From Streptomyces sp. SID12501 (lineage in GTDB: Bacteria; Actinomycetota; Actinomycetes; Streptomycetales; Streptomycetaceae), in assembly GCF_010550245.1 (NCBI RefSeq), contig NZ_JAAGLU010000023.1, positions 62,001 to 126,000 of the forward strand: a DNA stretch of 64,000 nucleotides, given 5' to 3'. Position 1 is the stretch's first letter. Every line of letters begins with the position of its first letter. Below are positions 1 through 9,052 of this stretch, piece by piece. A model generated the notes under the pieces. That model was not told the origin of the DNA and searched no databases. It saw only the letters and a program-made list of their open reading frames with translations. The position numbers and the translations under genes were made by a program.

Positions 1-586
1 TGTCCCTGATGTCGGTCGCGAGGTCGAGGGGAGCATAGTGAAGGACCTGGAGGGCGATCTCCGGTCCGCCCTTCTCGAGGGCCTGACGTGCCACCGCCGC
101 GGCCAGTCCGCCCCCGGCGCTCTGGCCGCCCACGGTGAGCCGGCTGCCGTCCCAGCCGTGTTCGGAGCCGTGCTCGGCGACCCACCGGACGACGTCGAAC
201 GCCTGGTGCGAAGAGGAGGGGAAGCGGTACTGCGGGGCGACGACGTAGTCCACGTTGATCACGGCCACCCCCGCTTCGGCGGCGAGGAACCGGCACAGCG
301 AGTCGTCGATATCCGTCATCGGCATGACGTAGCCGCCGGCGTGGAAGTTGACGTGGACCGGGACAGGGGTGCCCGCAACGGTGTCGGGCAGGTACACCAC
401 GGCCTTGGCCGGGGCGATCGAGGTCGGGATCGTCAACTCGCGCGTGGTGCGCGGGAACTCCGGGAAACGGTGGAGCAGTGAGGCCTCACCGCCTCGCGTG
501 TTGGCCAGTCGGACTGCCGTGACGCCGAAGAGTTGCATCGCCCTGGCGGCCGGGGAGGCCACCGAGGGTCGGGCCAGGATGGACAT
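1..586 (-). CDS. Alpha/beta hydrolase, HSL/GDXG-type esterase family (partial, C-terminus outside window)
   Basis: The open minus-strand frame starts at an ATG (584-586), 6 nt downstream of a GGGAG ribosome site, and runs off the window edge after 195 codons. It contains HAGGY, a variant of the HGGGF oxyanion motif, followed by GQSAGGG around residue 155, a variant of the GDSAGG nucleophile elbow with the catalytic serine. These place it with hormone-sensitive-lipase-like carboxylesterases, which hydrolyse acyl esters. The catalytic Asp and His would lie in the missing part. No signal peptide is visible, so it is probably cytoplasmic. It lies 199 bp downstream of the SDR gene on the same strand and may be co-transcribed. 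The substrate cannot be told from sequence. Confidence 0.85.
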   Translation of the reverse strand, partial: MSILARPSVASPAARAMQLFGVTAVRLANTRGGEASLLHRFPEFPRTTRELTIPTSIAPAKAVVYLPDTVAGTPVPVHVNFHAGGYVMPMTDIDDSLCRFLAAEAGVAVINVDYVVAPQYRFPSSSHQAFDVVRWVAEHGSEHGWDGSRLTVGGQSAGGGLAAAVARQALEKGGPEIALQVLHYAPLDLATDIRD

Positions 587-785
587 TTGAGCTCCCGTTC
601 AGTCGGTTGCGGGTGGGGACGCGAGGTGCGGCGTGGTGTGAGGTGAGGTGCGTGGTGCGGCGGTGTTCTCCGCGGTACGGCACGGCATGTGTCCGCGACC
701 CGGCGGCCCGGGATGTGCGCCGTACCCCGTCCCCACGGATTCGGCACGGTGGGTCTCCTCCGCTCGCGGCTGTCCGTACGGTCTC

Positions 786-1616
786 TCAGCCGAGGCGTCC
801 GGTGCGGACGGCGGCGACGACTCCGCCGTCGACGAGGAGGTCGGTTCCGGAGATGAAGCCGGCGGCGGGGCCGAGGAGGAAGGCGGTGGCCGCGGCGATG
901 TCGGCGGGCGTGCCGACCCGCTTGGCGTTGGAGGCGTCGATCATGGCGTTCATGACGGCGGCGTGCTGTCCGTTCAGCTCGGCCTGGCCCATGGGGGTGG
1001 CGATGACGCCGGGGCTGATCGCGTTGATCCTGGCGCCCCGCTCTCCCCAGCTGTTGCTGGCGGCCTGGATGCGCAGCAGGTTGGCCTGCTTGGCGTATCC
1101 GTAGGCGTGGGAGGAGTTGGCGAACCTGGTGGGGTCGAGGATCGGCAGGGACAGCAGTTCGTCGGACGGGGTGGTGGCCAGGAGCAGGGCGTCCTCGGCG
1201 GCGATGGCCGGGTGGTGGTAGGCGGCCATGCTCGCGATGACCACCCCGGCTCCGCCGGGAGCGACGACCTTGCCGAACTCGTCGAGCACCAGGGCGACAC
1301 CGAGCAGGTCGACCGCGAGGACGGCGGGCACGGGGGCCTGTACGGGGGACAGTCCGGCCGTGTGCACCACGGAGCGGACCTCCCCGATTGCGGCGGCCTG
1401 CGCGGCGAGTGCGGCCACCGACTCGGCCGAGGACACGTCGACCACGGCGGACGTCACCTCGTAGCCCTCGTCGCGCAGGCTCTTGGCCACCGCGTCCAGG
1501 GTCTCCTGGTTGAAGTCCGCGAGGACCAGGTGGGTGCCGGAGCCGATGTGACGGGCGATGGCCTGGCCCATTCCGCCCACGCCGATGACGACTGCGATGT
1601 TCTGCGGCATGGTCAT
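786..1616 (-). CDS. SDR family NAD(P)-dependent oxidoreductase
   Basis: A 276-residue protein starting MTMPQN. It has a Rossmann N-terminus with a GVGGMG dinucleotide motif near residue 12, an acidic residue after strand 2 (LADFN) that suggests NAD(H) preference, a central VIASM segment and the catalytic YGYAKQ (YxxxK), then the C-terminal SGTDLLVDGG typical of classical SDRs. The usual NAG motif is replaced by HTAG. Length matches classical SDRs. It is divergent from the TetR gene across a 369-bp gap holding an AT-rich dyad, the usual arrangement of a TetR-controlled enzyme. Substrate unknown. Confidence 0.88.
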   Translation of the reverse strand: MTMPQNIAVVIGVGGMGQAIARHIGSGTHLVLADFNQETLDAVAKSLRDEGYEVTSAVVDVSSAESVAALAAQAAAIGEVRSVVHTAGLSPVQAPVPAVLAVDLLGVALVLDEFGKVVAPGGAGVVIASMAAYHHPAIAAEDALLLATTPSDELLSLPILDPTRFANSSHAYGYAKQANLLRIQAASNSWGERGARINAISPGVIATPMGQAELNGQHAAVMNAMIDASNAKRVGTPADIAAATAFLLGPAAGFISGTDLLVDGGVVAAVRTGRLG

Positions 1617-1985
1617 TTCCCTTGTCCCGGAACGTGCGAGGGGGCGCGCTCCGTGTGCGAGCAACGAGTAAACCCGATGATTTAAATCAATGGGATGATT
1701 TACTCTACCGAGGGGCAGATACCTGAGCAAGCGGAGGTGGCTGAGCGTGTGGGGAAGTCGCAACGACGGTTTCCAGTGGCGTACAGCGCCGTCCAGCAGG
1801 GACGGGGCCGACGACGGGGTCTCACGACCGAGGCACTCCCTCGCTCGCGCGGAGGCGCGGGCGGCCCTCGCTCCACCCGTGCGTAGGCTTTCCTCGTTCG
1901 ACCTCGCCACTTCGGCCGAGGACCTGCGGCGGATCGCGGGACCGGCCGCCGCAGGGCTGCGCGACGTCCCGATGTGGTGGTGATC
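1617..1985. other. Divergent intergenic region between the SDR and TetR genes
   Basis: No convincing gene in 369 bp. Short frames exist (for example a plus-strand frame 1747-1983) but they lack ribosome sites and family signatures. The SDR-proximal end holds the only AT-rich patch, around 1666-1705, which probably contains the promoter and operator. Confidence 0.6.
1666..1705. promoter_or_regulatory. AT-rich dyad, candidate TetR operator
   Basis: A perfect 12-bp palindrome TGATTTAAATCA at 1678-1689 lies within a looser dyad running from GAGTAAA to TTTACTC. It sits 50-90 bp upstream of the SDR start and is strikingly AT-rich against its surroundings. The position fits an operator for the divergent TetR regulator; this is inference. 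Confidence 0.45.
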
Positions 1986-2639
1986 ATGGCAGGCAGGGCG
2001 AGACAGGACGAGCGGTCCGTCGCGACGCAGCAGTCCCTTCTGATCGCGGCGGAGCGGCTGTTCGCCGAACGCGGGGTGCACGCGGTCGCCAACCGGCAGA
2101 TCAGCGAGGCCGCCGGGCAGGGCAACAACGCCGCGGTCAGCTACCACTTCGGCACCAAGACCGATGTGGTCCGGGCGATCGTCCGCAAACACACCGAGCA
2201 CATGGAGCGGCTTCGCGAGGGCATGATGGCCGACCTCGACGAGTCCGCCGGCCTGCGGGACTGGGTGGGCTGCATGGTCCGCCCGGTCACCGACCACCTG
2301 GAGGCCCTGGGCAGCCCCACCTGGTACGCCCGCTTCACCGCCCAGGTCATGGCCGACCCGGCCCTTCACGCGATCATGATCGAGGAGTCCCTCGCCGTCT
2401 CCCCGTCGGTGAGACGGCTGCTGGAGGGGTTGAACCAGTGCACGCCCGGCCTGCCCGTCGGAGTGCACTTCGAACGCGCCGTCATGGCACGCCACCTGAT
2501 CGTGCAGATGTGCGTGGAGCGGGAACGCGCTCTCGCCGACCACTCCCGCACCTACCGGCCCACCTGGCACGACACGGCCACCGGACTGATCGACGCGATC
2601 GTCGGGCTGTGGCAAGCACCCTTCACCCACGGCGCGTGA
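1986..2639 (+). CDS. TetR/AcrR family transcriptional regulator
   Basis: A 217-residue protein from ATG 1986. The N-terminal helix-turn-helix is canonical: LLIAAERLFAERG, then VANRQISEAAG and the SYHFGTKTDVV end of the TetR_N domain (about residues 15-60). The C-terminal ligand domain is all-helical and unassigned. An upstream in-frame GTG (1974) is possible, but MAGRARQ fits the family better. It is divergent from the SDR gene and probably represses it from the intervening AT-rich dyad. Ligand unknown. Confidence 0.9.
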   Translation: MAGRARQDERSVATQQSLLIAAERLFAERGVHAVANRQISEAAGQGNNAAVSYHFGTKTDVVRAIVRKHTEHMERLREGMMADLDESAGLRDWVGCMVRPVTDHLEALGSPTWYARFTAQVMADPALHAIMIEESLAVSPSVRRLLEGLNQCTPGLPVGVHFERAVMARHLIVQMCVERERALADHSRTYRPTWHDTATGLIDAIVGLWQAPFTHGA

Positions 2640-2830
2640 CGCTCGGCAGACCATCCGCAGCGCGGCCGGTCGAGTACCGGCACGGCGGGTGCGCGGGAGT
2701 GGGCAGGGCGACGTCGGCAGTCTGTGTGCGGTGGCGCACCCGGTGTTCAGGGGGCGGCGCGCGTACCGGCCGGGCCGGGCTCGGCAGGCCGATGGACACC
2801 GCGTTTATCGTCTGTTGACAGACCGCACCG

Positions 2831-5800
2831 ATGGTTCGGGTAGATTCCCGCGGCGTGCTGCGTATTCGAGTCCTTGGTTCGCTGGGCGCCGACGTCGGGG
2901 GGAAGCCGGCCGAACTGGGCCCTCCGCGGCAGCGAGCCGTCCTGGCGCTGTTGACAGCGGCCCGCGGCAGCGTCGTGCCGGTCGACCGAATGACGGACGG
3001 GCTGTGGCGTGGGGTACCGCCGGCGAAGGCCACGGTGTCCCTGCACACCTATGTCTCGAACCTGCGCCGGTCGCTCGAACCGGGGCGGCCTCCGCGCACC
3101 CCGGCGACCGTCCTGGTCACCGCTCCTCCCGGCTACGCCCTGCGGCTGCCCGAGAACGCGGTGGACGCCTGGCGTTTCGAGTCCTGGGTGAGCCGGGCCC
3201 GGCGGGCGTCGGCCGAGGAGGCCCGTGCGCTGCTCGCCGACGCGCTCGGATGGTGGCAGGGGCCGGCCTTCGCGGAACACGCGGACGAGGCGTGGGCGGC
3301 GTCGGAGGTGGCCCGGCTGACCGAGCTGCGTGCCGAGGCCCGTGAACTCGCCATAGCGTCCGATCTTCGCACCGGACACGTGGCCGAGGCGGCGCCGGCG
3401 GCCGAAGCCCTCGTAAGGGAAAGCCCGTTGCGGGAGGAGGGATGGCGTCTGCTCGCCCTCGCCCACTGGGCCTGTGGCCGGCAGGCCGACGCCCTCTCCT
3501 CGCTGCGCCGTGCCGCGGGGGTCCTGCGCGACGAACTCGGCTGCGATCCCGGCCCCGCACTGGCGGAGCTGGAGCGCGCCGTGCTCGCCCGGCGACTCGA
3601 CGTGCTGCGCGTGTCCGTACCGGAGCCGAGGCCCGTCGTCGTCGAACCGCCGCGGGGCGGGCGGCGCGACCTGTTCGTCGGCAGGAGCGGTGAACTGCGC
3701 GCCGTGGACACCGCCGCGCGGGCCGCCCGGCACGGGGGCGGCGTGGTGCTGGTCACCGGCGAGGCCGGTGCCGGAAAGTCCGCGCTCCTCGACCGGCTCG
3801 GCGGCCGTCTGCGGTCCGACCGCTGGAACGTGGTGATCGGGCGCTGCCCGGAGTACGAGGGTGCGCCGCCCGCCTGGGCATGGGTGGAGGCGCTCGGCGC
3901 GCTCGCCCGGGACGTGGCTCCCGCACGGACCGAGGAGCTGGCGGTGCTGCTGCGCGAGCCGGAGAACACGGCCGCCACGACCCGAGACGAGGCGACCGCG
4001 GGACGCTTTCGGATGCATCGCGCGTTCGAGGCGTGGCTGCGGGCCGCGGCCACCGAGTCGCCGCTCGCCGTCGTCCTGGAGGATCTGCACCGCGCCGACA
4101 GCGAGACGCTCGCCCTGCTCGAGTCGGCGGCCTCGATCAGCGGCGTACCCCTGCTCATCGTCGCCAGCTACCGCCCCGCCGAGGTGGGGGAGAACCTGGT
4201 GAAGACCCTCGCCAACCTCGCCCCCGGCGCCCCGCACCGGATCGCGCTCCGTGGCCTGTCGCCGCGTGACGTCGCCACCGTGGTCGACGCCGTCTGCGGT
4301 GAACCCGTGGACGTGGCGATGGTGACGGCACTCGCCGAACGTACCGGCGGCAATCCGTTCTACGTACTGGAGAGCGCACGTCTGCTGGCCAGCGAGGGCG
4401 CGCTGGTCGCGATCTCCGAAGTCCCGCAGGGCGTACGCGACGTCCTGCGCCGGCGCCTGGCCCTGCTGCCCGCCGGGGCCCGGTCCGCCGTACGACTCGC
4501 GGCCGTCATGGGCCTGGAGGCCGACGTGGCCCTCCTCGTCGAGGCGGCCGACGTGGGCGAGGACGAGGTGCTGGACGGGCTCGACGCTGCTCTGGCCGCG
4601 GATCTGCTGACCGAGCCGGGATCCGGTCGCGTCCGGTTCGTCCACGCGCTGGTCCGCGACACCGTGTACACCGACCTGTCCGGCGTACGGCGTTCCAGTC
4701 TGCACTCCCGCATCGCCCAGGTCCTGCGCCGGCACCACCCGGACGACCTCGCCGCGCTCGCCCACCACTTCGCCCGCTCGGGCAGCGTCGCGAACGCGCC
4801 CCTGGCCGTCGACTACGCGCTGCGGGCGGCCGAGTCGGCCGAGCGGCGCTACGCCCACGACGTCGCCGTAGAGCTGATCCAGCAGGCGATCGACGTACAC
4901 ACCACCGCCGCGGGCGATCTCGACGCACAGCCCGAGCACACGGTCGGCCTGTCGGTGCGGCTGCTCGGCGCGCAGGTCCGGGCCGGTTCCACGGACGCGG
5001 CCCGGCGCACCCGGCAGCACGCGGTCGAACTGGCCGAGCGGGCCGGCCGGCGCGACCTGGTCGCCGCGGTCTACGGCGCCTGGATCGAGCCCTCCCCCTG
5101 GCACAGCAGGCTGGGCGGCGCCCACGACCCCGCCGTGCCGGCCCGGCTCGAGGAGCTGGCGTGCGATCCGGACCTGGACGACCGCACCCGTACCGGTGTG
5201 CTGCAGGCCCTCGTCGACACGGTGGCGGCCGAGGACGCGCCACGAGCTCTGGACGCGGCGCGCACTCAGCTGAGGCTCGCCCGCGCGAACGGTGAACCGC
5301 GCCTGCTGGCCGCCGCGTTGATGACGTCCGCCAAGCTGCTCCCGCACGAGGTGCAGGCCGGGGCACGCACCCCGCTGGTCACCGAACTCCGGGAGCTCGC
5401 CCGCGAGCACGACCTCCCGGCCTACGGCTGGGTGTGCCGGCATTTCGACGCCATGACCGCCGCCACCCGCAACGACCCGGCCGAGGTGCGCCGGCACACC
5501 GCGGAAGGACTGACCCTCGCGCGCCGCTACCGGATGCTGTGGGCGCAGGGCGCCAACGCCGCGAGCCTGGCCATGCTGGCGGGCGTCAGGGGCCGCTTCC
5601 AGGAGGCGGAGGACCGGTACGCCGAGGCCGACGAGCTGCTGCGACGCGTCGGGGCGCACCACGCGAAGGGTCTGCGCACGCTGGGACTGACCACCATCCG
5701 GCTCGCCCAGGGCCGTACGGCCGAGATCGAGCCGGTGATGCGCGCCGTGTACGAGTCCGTCGGCGCCCCCGTCGGAGTGGCGCTGGCTCTCGTACTGGCC

Positions 5801-6190
5801 CGCCTCGGCAGGCTCGACGAGGCGCTCGCCGTGAACTTTCCCGCGCGGCCCGTGGCCGACCACCTCTACGGGGTGGAACTCGACTACCGCTCCGAGCTCG
5901 CCGTCCTCCACGACGACCGCGACACGGCGTCCGCACTGACCGAGCACCTGCTGACCATCCGGGAACAGCTCGCGGGTGCGGCCGGCGCGGCCTACGCGAC
6001 CCGTCCTCTCGCCCATGCCCTCGCCGACCTGTACCGCCTCCTGGGCGAGGACCGGGCCGCGGCCGAGAACTACGCCCTGGCCGAACGCACCGCGCGCGCC
6101 TGGGGCTCACCCCACCTCGCCGCGAGTGCACGCCGGGCCGCCGCGGAACTGTCCGAGGCCCGGGCACGACGGCGGACCTTCGCGACGTAG
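2831..6190 (+). CDS. BTAD (SARP/AfsR-like) transcriptional regulator with ATPase and TPR-like regions
   Basis: A 1,119-residue regulator. Residues ~10-95 form an OmpR-type winged-helix DNA-binding domain (LRIRVLGSLG, PPRQRAVLALL), followed by a BTAD of helical repeats to ~255. An AAA-like ATPase follows with Walker A GEAGAGKS near residue 313 and Walker B LAVVLEDLHRAD near 415. The C-terminal ~500 residues are Ala/Leu-rich helical repeats of the TPR kind. This is the architecture of large AfsR-like pathway activators. There is no biosynthetic cluster next to it, so its target is unclear. A GTG at 2855 lies just 8 nt after TAGATT (2841-2846), a plausible -10 box, so the true start could be leaderless at 2855. 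Confidence 0.88.
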   Translation: MVRVDSRGVLRIRVLGSLGADVGGKPAELGPPRQRAVLALLTAARGSVVPVDRMTDGLWRGVPPAKATVSLHTYVSNLRRSLEPGRPPRTPATVLVTAPPGYALRLPENAVDAWRFESWVSRARRASAEEARALLADALGWWQGPAFAEHADEAWAASEVARLTELRAEARELAIASDLRTGHVAEAAPAAEALVRESPLREEGWRLLALAHWACGRQADALSSLRRAAGVLRDELGCDPGPALAELERAVLARRLDVLRVSVPEPRPVVVEPPRGGRRDLFVGRSGELRAVDTAARAARHGGGVVLVTGEAGAGKSALLDRLGGRLRSDRWNVVIGRCPEYEGAPPAWAWVEALGALARDVAPARTEELAVLLREPENTAATTRDEATAGRFRMHRAFEAWLRAAATESPLAVVLEDLHRADSETLALLESAASISGVPLLIVASYRPAEVGENLVKTLANLAPGAPHRIALRGLSPRDVATVVDAVCGEPVDVAMVTALAERTGGNPFYVLESARLLASEGALVAISEVPQGVRDVLRRRLALLPAGARSAVRLAAVMGLEADVALLVEAADVGEDEVLDGLDAALAADLLTEPGSGRVRFVHALVRDTVYTDLSGVRRSSLHSRIAQVLRRHHPDDLAALAHHFARSGSVANAPLAVDYALRAAESAERRYAHDVAVELIQQAIDVHTTAAGDLDAQPEHTVGLSVRLLGAQVRAGSTDAARRTRQHAVELAERAGRRDLVAAVYGAWIEPSPWHSRLGGAHDPAVPARLEELACDPDLDDRTRTGVLQALVDTVAAEDAPRALDAARTQLRLARANGEPRLLAAALMTSAKLLPHEVQAGARTPLVTELRELAREHDLPAYGWVCRHFDAMTAATRNDPAEVRRHTAEGLTLARRYRMLWAQGANAASLAMLAGVRGRFQEAEDRYAEADELLRRVGAHHAKGLRTLGLTTIRLAQGRTAEIEPVMRAVYESVGAPVGVALALVLARLGRLDEALAVNFPARPVADHLYGVELDYRSELAVLHDDRDTASALTEHLLTIREQLAGAAGAAYATRPLAHALADLYRLLGEDRAAAENYALAERTARAWGSPHLAASARRAAAELSEARARRRTFAT

Positions 6191-6218
6191 TCCCCTGACG
6201 GCGAACCGATCAGGGGAC
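6190..6218. terminator. Hairpin terminator between convergent genes
   Basis: Inverted repeat GTCCCCTGA (6190-6198) / TCAGGGGAC (6210-6218) with an 11-nt loop begins on the last base of the BTAD regulator's TAG stop. It has no T-tract, as is common in Streptomyces. It separates the regulator from the convergent HupE/UreJ gene. Confidence 0.75.
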
Positions 6219-6269
6219 CGGCGGGACGCCCGTTTCGAGGGTGGCGCTGAACTGCGGAGGATTACGGCT

Positions 6270-7688
6270 CTACGGCGCCGCCGCGTCGGCGGTGGCCGCC
6301 GACCGGTCCCGGTCGTGCGGTTCGCGCGTTGTCGCTGCGGGGGATTCGGGCGGTTCGGGGCGGTTGCGGTGGCGGGTGGCCAGTGTCCAGGCGGTGGCGG
6401 TGAGTGCGGTCACCGTGAGGGCGGTCAGCACCAGCGTGGTGTGGGATCCGGCGCCGTCCGCCGTCCGGGCGACGGGGTTGGGCAGGCCGAGGCGGTCGGC
6501 CAGCCAGCCCAGGGCCGCCGTGCCGGTGAGCAGGGCGCCGGTCACCCGCAGCGCGGGCTGGACGCGCAGGCGGGCGAGGACCAGCAGTGAGGGCAGGGCG
6601 AGGCAGACCAGCAGGAGCTGGACCAGCTCGATGCCGAGGTTGAAGCCGAGGAGGCTGGTCACGAGCTGCCCGGTGGACAGGTGCATCTCGGCCAGGACGA
6701 AGGAGAACGCCATGCCGTGGCCGAGCCCGAAGACCCCGGCGACAAGCGCCTCCTTGCCCGGGAAGAGGGGGCGGACGGCGTGGATCGCGCCGACGAGGAT
6801 GCTCGCGGCGATGAACGCCTCGACCGGCCAGCCGGGGATGTCCAGACGGCCGAGCGCGGTGGCGGCCAGCGCGACGGAGTGCCCGGCGGTGAAGGCGAGC
6901 GTGATGCGGCCGATCCGGCCGAGCGCGGTCCGGCCGCCGACCAGGCCGTTCCAGCGTCGCCCGGTGGCCACGAGCGGCGCGGGCAGGAGCAGGATCAGCA
7001 GGAACAGCAGGTGGTCGGTGCCGGTGAGGATGTGGTCGCCGCCCAGCTTCACCATGGCGACGAAACCGCGCCAGGCGCTGCCTTCGCCGAGGTCGACCTT
7101 CAGGGCAGGGACGGTCATGGTCCGCGTCTCGGTCCGGATGGTGCCGACCTGGGTGGTGCCCTCGCCGTCGACCTGCCCGGCGGCCCAGTCCTGACGAACC
7201 GTCACCAGGACGGTGTGTGTGACGACTTGGTGAACGATGACGTCGTAGCCGAAGGTGAAACGGCGTACGTCGGTGCCGGCCGGCGGGGTGAGCACGGCCT
7301 CGGCGACCAGCTCGCGGTAGGGGCCGGTGGAGGTCTGCTCGGTGCTGCTGAGACTCAGGCTGCCGATACTGACCTGCCAGGCTCCGCCCTGGGCGGTGAC
7401 CGGGTGGATGTGCTCGGCGAGGTAGGTCCGGACGGCCTTGGCCTGCTGGGTCAGTGTGGTCTTCGTGGCCTTGCTCAGATCGATCCCGCTGGCCCGGGAG
7501 AAGTCGTCGGTAGGCAGTTCCAGGCGGGCGTTCACCGAGGTCTGGTGCACGTCGAGCTCCACCACCGAGTGCGGCATCGGATGCGCGGCGGCCGGCGACG
7601 CCCCGGTGAGGAGCGCCGCCGGTACCACGATCGCGATCCCGGCCACCAGACGCAGTGCTGTGGTCAGCCAGTTTCGCGGTCGGGTCAT
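6270..7688 (-). CDS. HupE/UreJ family membrane protein with extracytoplasmic N-terminal domain
   Basis: A 472-residue protein starting MTRPRN at 7688. A signal peptide (AGIAIVVPAALLTGASPAAAHP) is followed by a ~190-residue extracytoplasmic domain, then about seven membrane segments from GFVAMVKLGGDHILTGTDHLLFLL onward. The DHxxxGxDHLLFL and AGHSVAL segments with repeated His/Asp are characteristic of the HupE_UreJ_2 family; relatives in hydrogenase and urease clusters are metal permeases, but no such enzymes lie nearby. The C-terminus is His/Arg/Asp-rich. Its ATG overlaps the DUF3500 stop as ATGA, so the two are translationally coupled. Metal transport is a family-level inference. Confidence 0.82.
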   Translation of the reverse strand: MTRPRNWLTTALRLVAGIAIVVPAALLTGASPAAAHPMPHSVVELDVHQTSVNARLELPTDDFSRASGIDLSKATKTTLTQQAKAVRTYLAEHIHPVTAQGGAWQVSIGSLSLSSTEQTSTGPYRELVAEAVLTPPAGTDVRRFTFGYDVIVHQVVTHTVLVTVRQDWAAGQVDGEGTTQVGTIRTETRTMTVPALKVDLGEGSAWRGFVAMVKLGGDHILTGTDHLLFLLILLLPAPLVATGRRWNGLVGGRTALGRIGRITLAFTAGHSVALAATALGRLDIPGWPVEAFIAASILVGAIHAVRPLFPGKEALVAGVFGLGHGMAFSFVLAEMHLSTGQLVTSLLGFNLGIELVQLLLVCLALPSLLVLARLRVQPALRVTGALLTGTAALGWLADRLGLPNPVARTADGAGSHTTLVLTALTVTALTATAWTLATRHRNRPEPPESPAATTREPHDRDRSAATADAAAP

Positions 7689-8992
7689 GAGAAGGAGAAC
7701 TCGCTTCCGTAGTCGCGGGTGTGGTCCCGGTACACGGTGTGGTAGTGGACCTTGTCCTGGAAGACGAAGCCGTTCTGGCAGACGAACTCGATCCACACGC
7801 TGGGGCCGTCGATGCGGACGTAGTCGCCCTGGGTGTCCAGACCGGTGCCGCCGGAGTAGGAGACGAAGGTCTGGTCGAGCTCACGCGCGTACGTCTTCGT
7901 GAGCTGTGCGGCGGTGGCGTTGTCCACGTCGGCTATCCAGGGGTGGATCGCCTCCAGGACCAGCTTCTTCTGCTTCGGCGACAGGGAGCTGGCCTTGATG
8001 CCCTCCTTGGTCTCCGGGAACTGGCCGTCCTCGCCCGGGCCGAGCAGCACGTCGCTGAACGACTCGGACAGCTTGGCCTTGGCCAGCTGCTCCGTGCTGA
8101 GGCTGCTGGTCAGCTTGAGCAGGCCGTCGCGGAAGTTCGCCAGCGGCTCGTACGTGGTGCCGTCGTCCGCGGTCCAGCTGGTGGGCTCGACACCGGTGAA
8201 GAACGGGCTGGCGCCGGACACCCTGCCGTTCTTGTAGGTGATGTTCACGGCGAGGTGGTGGCCGCCGAAGTGCAGCTGCCAGGTGCCGTCCGCCGAGGGG
8301 GTGCCCAGGAACGCCAGGAAGTAGATGCCGCTGCCGTACCCGCCGCCGGCGCCGCCGCCGGGAGCACCGGACGGCGGGGTGCCCGTCGGGGCGTCGGTGG
8401 CCGTGGCGCTCGGGTCCGCCGAGGTGGAGGCGGACGGGTCGGCCGAGGTGGACGCGGAGGGGTCCGCCGAGGCGGTGGCCGAGGCGTCGGTCGACGTGCT
8501 GCTCGACGGCACGGAGGGACCGGAGCCGGAGCTCTCCGCCGCGGCCAGCTGGTCGTCGGCCAGGAGGGTCTGCAGGACGTGCTCGTAACCGGTGTCCTTG
8601 CCGGTCCCGAGGGCCGTCTTCAGCACGTTCTTCAGGGCGGCCAGCTGGTCGTCGGTCAGCGAGCCGGTCTGGATGCCCGGTCGGCAGGACGAGCCGCATG
8701 GCAGGTTCGACCAGGAGGTCGCGTTCGCCTGGGAGAAGTCCAGAACCGTCGCCGCCTGCTGGTCGGAGTCCAGCGTGTTCAGGAACGTGTTGGCGGCGCT
8801 GACCACGGCCGCGACGCCGGTCGCCTTCTTGTTGACCGGGAAGTGGACGCCGGCCTTCTTGGCGGCGCCCGTCGTCGGAGCGGCGTTGGCCGCCGCGAAA
8901 CCGCCACCGACGAGGACCACACCTGCGGCCACCCCGGCAATACCCCGCCAAGTCCGTCGGCTACGCGCCTGACGTGTTCTCTCTCTGCTCAC
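7685..8992 (-). CDS. DUF3500 domain-containing secreted protein
   Basis: A 435-residue exported protein. The GTG at 8992 has AAGGAG 6 nt upstream. An N-terminal signal segment (WRGIAGVAAGVVLVGGGFAAANA) precedes the DUF3500 fold, which is interrupted at ~165-215 by a Ser/Thr/Ala linker made of near-identical ADPSASTS units. After the linker come GSGIYFLAFLG, LHFGGHHLAVN, a WIEFVCQNG segment and a terminal HYHTVYRDHTRDYG, with clustered His/Asp that could bind metal. Function is unknown. It is the promoter-proximal gene of a two-gene operon with the HupE/UreJ-like protein. Confidence 0.82.
   Translation of the reverse strand: MSRERTRQARSRRTWRGIAGVAAGVVLVGGGFAAANAAPTTGAAKKAGVHFPVNKKATGVAAVVSAANTFLNTLDSDQQAATVLDFSQANATSWSNLPCGSSCRPGIQTGSLTDDQLAALKNVLKTALGTGKDTGYEHVLQTLLADDQLAAAESSGSGPSVPSSSTSTDASATASADPSASTSADPSASTSADPSATATDAPTGTPPSGAPGGGAGGGYGSGIYFLAFLGTPSADGTWQLHFGGHHLAVNITYKNGRVSGASPFFTGVEPTSWTADDGTTYEPLANFRDGLLKLTSSLSTEQLAKAKLSESFSDVLLGPGEDGQFPETKEGIKASSLSPKQKKLVLEAIHPWIADVDNATAAQLTKTYARELDQTFVSYSGGTGLDTQGDYVRIDGPSVWIEFVCQNGFVFQDKVHYHTVYRDHTRDYGSEFSFS
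8415..8478 (-). repeat. In-frame tandem repeat in the DUF3500 linker
   Basis: About 24-bp units encode repeated ADPSASTS and give a flexible secreted linker. Unit number is likely to vary among strains. Confidence 0.6.
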
Positions 8993-9018
8993 GAACTGCT
9001 CCTTGAAGACAAGAATGG

Positions 9019-9052
9019 GAACGGTGCTCCGACTCGGCGGTCGGCACCGTTC
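9019..9052 (-). promoter_or_regulatory. Inverted repeat in the 5' leader of the DUF3500 gene
   Basis: Arms GAACGGTGC (9019-9027) and GCACCGTTC (9044-9052) pair perfectly, with CGA/TCG extending the stem past a 2-nt bulge. It ends about 15 nt before the AAGGAG ribosome site of the DUF3500 gene. It could be an RNA control element or an operator; there is no direct evidence. Confidence 0.4.

Noticed and set aside
1747..1983. Small plus-strand frame directly before the TetR gene
   Set aside because: Composition typical of non-coding GC-rich DNA and no start signal.
2747..6016. 1,089-codon open frame on the minus strand
   Set aside because: It is antisense to the BTAD regulator and shows no family motifs; long antisense frames are a by-product of high GC.
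6270..8992. Hydrogenase or urease accessory locus
   Set aside because: Only a HupE/UreJ-like permease is present; no structural or maturation genes lie nearby.
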